Shown here piece by piece: positions 59,754 through 64,000 of a stretch of 64,000 bases of DNA. Source of the stretch: Streptomyces xinghaiensis S187 (GTDB lineage: Bacteria > Actinomycetota > Actinomycetes > Streptomycetales > Streptomycetaceae); the NCBI RefSeq assembly GCF_000220705.2, contig NZ_CP023202.1, positions 434,001 to 498,000 of the forward strand, written 5' to 3'. The notes under the pieces were generated by a model that was not told the DNA's origin, ran no database searches, and saw only the letters and a program-made list of their open reading frames with translations. Within the stretch, counting starts at the first letter, position 1, and every line of letters starts with the position of its first letter. A program made the translations under genes and the position numbers.

Positions 59754-61154
59754 TCACGCGGCCGCCGTTCCCGGGGTTCCCGCTGCGGTGATGCCCTTCG
59801 TGGACGCGATCACACCACGCAGCTTCTTCGCGAGCGCCTCGTAGAACATGCTGAGCGGGAACTCGTCCGGAAGCACCTCGTCCACCAGCTTGCGCGGCGG
59901 CAGCGACAGGTCGAGGGCGTCGGGGCCCTTGTTCCAGACGGACCCGGGGTGCGGGGCCAGATAGGCCGAGACGAGCTCGTAGGCCGCGAACCAGTGCACG
60001 AGCTTGGGCCGGTCGATGCCGTCCCGGTAGAGCTTCTCGATCTCGCCGAGGAGCTGCTGGGTGACCTGCGGGGCCCGGTCCCAGTCGATGTGCAGGGTGT
60101 TGTCCGTCCAGCGTACGACGTCGTGCCGGTGGAGGTAGGCGAAGAGCAGCTGGCCGCCGAGGCCGTCGTAGTTCTTGACGCGGTCGCCGGTGACCGGGAA
60201 GCGGAACATCCGGTCGAAGATCACGGCGTACTGCACGTCGCGGCCCTGCGGCAGCCCCTCCTCGGCGAGGCGCACGGCCTCCCGGAAGGCGGTGAGGTCG
60301 CAGCGCAGCTCCTCCAGGCCGTACATCCAGAACGGCTGCCGCTGCTTGATCATGAACGGGTCGAACGGCAGGTCGCCGTGGCTGTGCGCCCGGTCGTGGA
60401 CCATGTCCCAGAGGACGAAGGCCTGCTGGCAGCGGTCCTGGTCGGTCAGCATGGCGCGGATGTCCTCCGGGACGTCCAGGCCCAGGATGCCGACCGCGGC
60501 CTCGGTGACGGCGCGGAAGCGGGCGGCCTCGCGGTCGCAGAAGATCGCGCCCCAGGAGAAGCGGTCGGGGACCTCGCGGACCGCGACGGTCTCGGGGAAG
60601 AGCACGGCGGAGTTGGTGTCGTAACCCGAGGTGAAGCCCTCGAAGGTGATGCCCAGGAAGAGCGGGTTGTCGAAGCGCTCGCGCTCCAGGGCGGCCAGCC
60701 AGTCCGGCCAGACCACGCGGAAGACGACGGCTTCGAGGTTGCGGTCCGGGTTGCCGTTCTGCGTGTACATGGGGAAGACGGCCAGGTGCTGCCGGCCGTC
60801 CGCGCGCTCCTCCGCGGGGCGGAAGGCGAGCAGCGAGTCCAGGAAGTCCGGCACGCCGAAGCCGCCGTCCGCCCAGCGGCGCAGGTCGGTCACGAGCGCC
60901 CGGTGGTACTCGGCGTCGTGCGGCAGCAGCGGGGACAGCTCCTCCACGGCCCCGGCCACCCGGCCGACGGCCGCCTCGACGGCGGAGCGGCCGGGGGCGT
61001 TCCCGTCCGTGAAATCGATCGAGCCGTCCTTCGACTGCCGGGAACGGATCTCCTCCACGGCGGCCCGGAGCACGGGCCACGCCGGATGGTCGATCACCCG
61101 CTCAACCGTGGAAGCTGAGGCTTCCCGCTCTTCACGCACAAGAATTTCCGTCAT
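59754..61154 (-). CDS. DUF6421 family protein
   Basis: 466 residues, no signal or membrane segment. Recognisable by conserved blocks such as FPMYTQNGNPDRNLEAVVFR, FEGFTSGYDTNSAVLFPE, VLWDMVHDRAHSHGDLPFDPF and DTLHIDWDRAP-like NTLHIDWDR. The HDRAHSHGD motif has the look of a metal site, but no biochemical role is known to me. First gene of a three-gene operon with an SDR and threonine aldolase, conserved as a set in Streptomyces as far as I recall; the joint pathway is unknown. Confidence 0.88.
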   Translation of the reverse strand: MTEILVREEREASASTVERVIDHPAWPVLRAAVEEIRSRQSKDGSIDFTDGNAPGRSAVEAAVGRVAGAVEELSPLLPHDAEYHRALVTDLRRWADGGFGVPDFLDSLLAFRPAEERADGRQHLAVFPMYTQNGNPDRNLEAVVFRVVWPDWLAALERERFDNPLFLGITFEGFTSGYDTNSAVLFPETVAVREVPDRFSWGAIFCDREAARFRAVTEAAVGILGLDVPEDIRAMLTDQDRCQQAFVLWDMVHDRAHSHGDLPFDPFMIKQRQPFWMYGLEELRCDLTAFREAVRLAEEGLPQGRDVQYAVIFDRMFRFPVTGDRVKNYDGLGGQLLFAYLHRHDVVRWTDNTLHIDWDRAPQVTQQLLGEIEKLYRDGIDRPKLVHWFAAYELVSAYLAPHPGSVWNKGPDALDLSLPPRKLVDEVLPDEFPLSMFYEALAKKLRGVIASTKGITAAGTPGTAAA

Positions 61155-61514
61155 CGCTACCCCTCAACCAGAGAAATTTCGCTTCGCTACGGTACCCACT
61201 AAAGAATCTGCTGATCAACCGGGGCTACCGGAAGACATTCGGCGAATATAGAGCACGGCCGCAAGTTTTCCCGTGTTGGACAGTACCCACGGTCACATCA
61301 CTCACTCCTGCCGCTGGAGAGGCGTGGGTCACCCGCCCGGACGTCAGCCCGGCGCACCGTCCCTGACACACACGGGTGACGGGCAGGGAGACCTCCGACG
61401 CACAGCGGTGCGAACCGGCCCGCTGCCATTAGGCTGCGTGCTGGTTCACGGGGGCAGCCGTGGGTGGCTGTCCCTCTCCGGGGACGACCCCCGTCCCCGC
61501 GGATTGGAGGACTC
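61155..61514. other. 360-nt divergent intergenic region
   Basis: Unusually AT-rich for this window near 61155-61275, where the DUF6421 promoter sits and GAAATTTC (61173-61180) forms a small palindrome. Toward the right, TAGGCT at 61430 may be a -10 for the phosphodiesterase. No gene or RNA seen. Confidence 0.6.
61189..61218 (-). promoter_or_regulatory. promoter of the DUF6421 operon
   Basis: Minus strand TTGATC, 18-nt spacer, TACCGT, about 30 nt before the ATG at 61154. Confidence 0.6.
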
Positions 61515-62198
61515 GTGACCTTCCTCGCCATCGGACACCGCGGAGTCATGGGCGTCGAACCGGAGAACACCCTGCGCTCCTTCGTCCGGGCCGACCGCGC
61601 GGGCATGGACGTCATCGAGCTGGACCTGCATCTCAGCAAGGACGGCGCCCTGGTGGTGATGCACGACGCCGAGGTCGACCGCACGACCGACGGCAAGGGA
61701 CCCATCGGCGACCTCACCCTCGCCGAACTGCGCGAGCTGGACGCGGGCCAGGGCGAGCGCATCCCCGTCTTCGAGGAGGTCCTGGACGCCGTCCGGGCAC
61801 CCCTGCAGGCCGAGATCAAGGATGTGGCGGCGGCCCGTGCCCTCGCCGAGGTGATGAACCGCCGCGACCTCACCGGCCGGGTGGAGGTGCTCTCCTTCCA
61901 CGACGAGGCGCTGCTGGAGATCACCCGGCTGGTGCCCGGCGTCCGCACCGCCCTCGTCGCCAGCCGCTACGGCACCGAGGTCGTCGGCCGGGCGGTGGCC
62001 GCCGGCGCGACGACGCTCGTGCTCAACATCCGCCGGCTGACCCTGGAGATCGTCGAGAAGGCCCGGGAGGCCGACCTGCGGCTCATCGGCTGGACCGTCA
62101 ACACCCAGGACCATCTGCGGCTCGCCCGGGCGTTCGGCCTCGACGGCGGCACCACCGACTTCCCGGAGATCAAGCGCACCTGCCGCTTCACCGCCTGA
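61515..62198 (+). CDS. glycerophosphodiester phosphodiesterase
   Basis: 227 residues. GDPD fold with the motifs IGHRGVMGVEPENTLRSF (catalytic His, Glu) and ELDLHLSKDGALVVMHDAEVDRTT, plus LQAEIKD and GWTVN near the end. Hydrolyses glycerophosphodiesters to glycerol-3-phosphate and an alcohol. GTG 61515 has TTGGAGG at the right spacing. No signal peptide, so cytoplasmic. Confidence 0.95.
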   Translation: MTFLAIGHRGVMGVEPENTLRSFVRADRAGMDVIELDLHLSKDGALVVMHDAEVDRTTDGKGPIGDLTLAELRELDAGQGERIPVFEEVLDAVRAPLQAEIKDVAAARALAEVMNRRDLTGRVEVLSFHDEALLEITRLVPGVRTALVASRYGTEVVGRAVAAGATTLVLNIRRLTLEIVEKAREADLRLIGWTVNTQDHLRLARAFGLDGGTTDFPEIKRTCRFTA

Positions 62199-62202
62199 GC
62201 GG

Positions 62203-62239
62203 GGGCGCCGCGCCCGGGCGCAGCGCGGGCGCGGCGCCC
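62203..62239. terminator. bidirectional terminator
   Basis: GGGCGCCGCGCCCG (62203-62216) and CGGGCGCGGCGCCC (62226-62239), perfect 14-bp arms, directly between two convergent stops. Confidence 0.88.
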
Positions 62240-62803
62240 TCAGCCGAGGGGCTTCACCAGCAGTTCGAAGCGGAGATCGCCGCGCTGCGGAATGCCGAAG
62301 CGCTCGTCCCCGTACGGGAAGGGGCTGGTGCGGCCGGTACGGCGGTATCCGCGCCGCACGTACCAGGCGATGAGGTCCTCCCGGGCGGTGAGCACCGTCA
62401 TCTGCATCTCCCGCGCGCCCCACTCCTCCCGAGCGGTCCGCTCGGCCTCGGCGAGCACCACCCGGCCCAGCCCCTCCCCCTGGAGGGCGGGGCGGACGGC
62501 GAACATGCCGAAGTAGGCCAGATCACCGCGGCGCTCCAGCTGGCAGCAGGCGACGAGGGCGCCGTCCCGCTCAGCGACGAGCATCCGGCTGTCCGCGCCC
62601 GTCACGACCTCGGCGACCCCTTCGGGGTCGGTGCGCTGCCCCTCCAGCAGATCGGCCTCGGTGGTCCAGCCGGCGCGGCTCGACTCGCCGCGGTAGGCGG
62701 ACTCGACCAGCCCGACCAGCGCGGGCACGTCGGCCTCGGCCGCCGTGCGGAACTCGAGTCCGGCGGCGGGCTGGGAAGCGGTGGTTCCGGTGAGCTGGTC
62801 CAT
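62240..62803 (-). CDS. GNAT-family N-acetyltransferase
   Basis: 187 residues. The acetyl-CoA-binding motif A reads FAVRPALQGEGLGRVVLAEAE, followed by MTVLTAREDLIAWYVRRGYRRTG (motif B). Substrate unknown. ATG 62803 behind GAGAGAG. Confidence 0.92.
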   Translation of the reverse strand: MDQLTGTTASQPAAGLEFRTAAEADVPALVGLVESAYRGESSRAGWTTEADLLEGQRTDPEGVAEVVTGADSRMLVAERDGALVACCQLERRGDLAYFGMFAVRPALQGEGLGRVVLAEAERTAREEWGAREMQMTVLTAREDLIAWYVRRGYRRTGRTSPFPYGDERFGIPQRGDLRFELLVKPLG

Positions 62804-62903
62804 GGCGTGCGCTCTCTCTCGTGCGGGCCCGCAGGCTCCGACGAGGCTAGCAAGAGCGCCGGAACCCCCGGGAGCGGTCCGGGCGGCCGGCGGTGGCGGT
62901 GCG

Positions 62904-62909
62904 TAGGGT
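62904..62909 (+). promoter_or_regulatory. -10 box of leaderless VOC mRNA
   Basis: TAGGGT, 7 nt before the ATG at 62917. Confidence 0.5.
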
Positions 62910-62916
62910 CACCGGC

Positions 62917-63309
62917 ATGGTGCATGTACTGAGCAGCCGGATTCTGCTGCGGCCCACCGATCCCGACCGGTCGAGGGCCTTCTACGGGGACGCCCTCGGG
63001 CTCGCCGTCCACCGGGAGTTCGGGACGGGGCCCGAGCGCGGCACGGTCTACTTCCTCGGCGGCGGCTTCCTGGAGGTCTCCGGGCGCTCCGAGACCTCTC
63101 CCGCGCCCGGACCGCGGCTGTGGCTGCAGGTCGAGGACGCGGCCGCGGCCCACGAGGAGCTGTCCGCCCGGGGTGTGGAGATCCTGCGGCCACCGCTGAA
63201 GGAACCCTGGGGGCTGATCGAGATGTGGATCGCCGACCCCGACGGGCTGCGGATCTGCGTGGTCGAGATCCCCGCCGACCACCCGATGCGGTACCGGCCG
63301 GGGATCTGA
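62917..63309 (+). CDS. VOC (glyoxalase/bleomycin-resistance) family protein
   Basis: 130 residues, one pair of beta-alpha-beta modules: ILLRPTDPDRSRAFYGDALGLAVH, LWLQVEDAAAAHEEL and PWGLIEMWIADPDGLRICVVEI with the Glu. Such proteins bind metals or small molecules and include glyoxalases, dioxygenases and drug-binding proteins; function unassigned. Start supported by TAGGGT 7 nt upstream. Confidence 0.9.
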   Translation: MVHVLSSRILLRPTDPDRSRAFYGDALGLAVHREFGTGPERGTVYFLGGGFLEVSGRSETSPAPGPRLWLQVEDAAAAHEELSARGVEILRPPLKEPWGLIEMWIADPDGLRICVVEIPADHPMRYRPGI

Positions 63310-63332
63310 CGCGGGGACGGCGGGCGGGGCCG

Positions 63333-63365
63333 GCGCACGGGGCCGGGCCGCTTCCCGCCGTGCGC
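63333..63365. terminator. terminator hairpin after the VOC gene
   Basis: GCGCACGG (63333-63340) and CCGTGCGC (63358-63365), 24 nt past the stop. Confidence 0.6.
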
Positions 63366-63510
63366 GCCCCCTCTCCCTGCGCGCGTTCCGCCCCCCGCCG
63401 CTCCCGGACGCCGTATGCCCCCGGTGCGCCCGTCGCTGCCTTCGTGCGCTCCCGTGCGGGGCGGCTCCACCGGGCAGCTTCCCGGCGTACCGGCACCGGG
63501 GAGGTGAGCC

Positions 63511-64000
63511 GTGCACGGACCGCCGCTGATCGGCTGGCTGCTGACCGCTCTCTGCGGGGCGAGCGCCGTCCACTGCCTGCTGCGGATGCGCGCGGGCCCG
63601 TCCGCGCGGCGCGGGGAGGCGGGGGGCGAGGCCCTGATGGGGCTCGGTATGGCGGCGATGGCCGTGCCCGTCGCGGCGGTGAGCGGTCAGGACTGGCTGC
63701 CGGCGGCGTTCGCCGGGGTGTTCGGGCTCTCCTGCGCGGTGTCGCTCGCCCTGGCCGCGGCCTCCCCGTGGAGAGGGGGCGCGGGCCTGCACCACGGCCA
63801 CCACGCGGTGAGCTCCGCCGCGATGGTCCACATGGGGCTCGCCATGTCCGCCGCCCCGCACGCGGCGGGGCACGCCGGGCACGGGGCCGCCGCCTCGCAG
63901 ACCGGCGGACTGCCGCTGCTCACCGGGGCACTCCTGGGGTACTTCGCCCTGTACGCGCTGTGGACCGGGCTGCGGCTGGCGCCGCTGCCGGCCGTGGTCC
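63511..64000 (+). CDS. DUF5134-like His/Met-rich membrane protein (partial)
   Basis: GTG 63511 behind GGGGAGG; the frame is open to the window end (163 residues so far). About five membrane segments. The loop between segments carries LHHGHHAVSS, MVHMGLAMS and HAAGHAGHGA, a histidine- and methionine-rich region, as in Streptomyces DUF5134 proteins, often linked to copper-related loci. That suggests metal binding; the function is unproven. Confidence 0.8.
   Translation, partial: MHGPPLIGWLLTALCGASAVHCLLRMRAGPSARRGEAGGEALMGLGMAAMAVPVAAVSGQDWLPAAFAGVFGLSCAVSLALAAASPWRGGAGLHHGHHAVSSAAMVHMGLAMSAAPHAAGHAGHGAAASQTGGLPLLTGALLGYFALYALWTGLRLAPLPAVV

Overview
The window reads as chromosomal DNA of a Streptomyces or close relative. 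It is very GC-rich, with strong third-codon GC bias, many GTG starts, short intergenic gaps and many genes whose start codon sits 6-7 nt behind a TANNNT box (leaderless mRNAs). Its families are also typical of that group: a resuscitation-promoting factor under a c-di-AMP riboswitch, SpoIIE-type phosphatase, RsbW-like ATPase, TerD, DinB/DUF664, PucR/GAF regulator, and DUF6421, DUF6643 and DUF5134 proteins. I see no rRNA, tRNA, CRISPR array, prophage or large biosynthetic cluster. Apart from one TnpB element near 47.2-48.5 kb, it looks like ordinary chromosome.

Layout: 0-9 kb holds a conserved hypothetical, an alpha/beta hydrolase, the riboswitch-controlled Rpf/LysM/SLT muralytic protein, a secreted protein, a PP2C phosphatase, a BNR-type lipoprotein and a secreted CE15 glucuronoyl esterase. 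9-17 kb is lipid and short-chain acid metabolism: an SDR/acyl-CoA dehydrogenase operon, a TetR regulator divergent from an MHS-type transporter, a GAF-PucR regulator and a 3-hydroxybutyrate dehydrogenase-like SDR. 17-34 kb is mixed: O-antigen-ligase-like membrane protein, Asp/Glu racemase, HpnB-like glycosyltransferase, TerD, MOSC, a beta-helix/AAA+ fusion, a membrane-embedded lipase-like protein, DeoR regulator, cysteine-synthase-fold enzyme, anti-sigma-type ATPase, and a ROK regulator divergent from an MFS transporter.

34.9-40.8 kb is the most unusual part. A tightly coupled minus-strand operon encodes a class III nucleotidyl-cyclase-like protein, a large NTPase-like protein with a degenerate P-loop, an SPFH/band-7-like protein and a PycTM-type membrane effector. 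A Crp/Fnr cyclic-nucleotide-binding regulator lies just upstream. I read this as a candidate nucleotide-signalled membrane-effector (Pycsar-like) defence or stress system with two components not part of classical two-gene Pycsar. The gene order and domains are visible; the function is inference.

41-64 kb returns to housekeeping and accessory metabolism: DHA2 exporter, geranylgeranyl-reductase-family oxidoreductase, M20 peptidase, TnpB insertion element, MBL hydrolase overlapping an ATPase-NUDIX fusion, ROK kinase with divergent LacI regulator and shared operator, etfBA, flavin reductase, thioredoxin, acyltransferase, transglutaminase, a DUF6421-SDR-threonine-aldolase operon, a glycerophosphodiesterase, GNAT, VOC and a truncated DUF5134 membrane protein. 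Near-perfect inverted repeats mark terminators at most convergent junctions.
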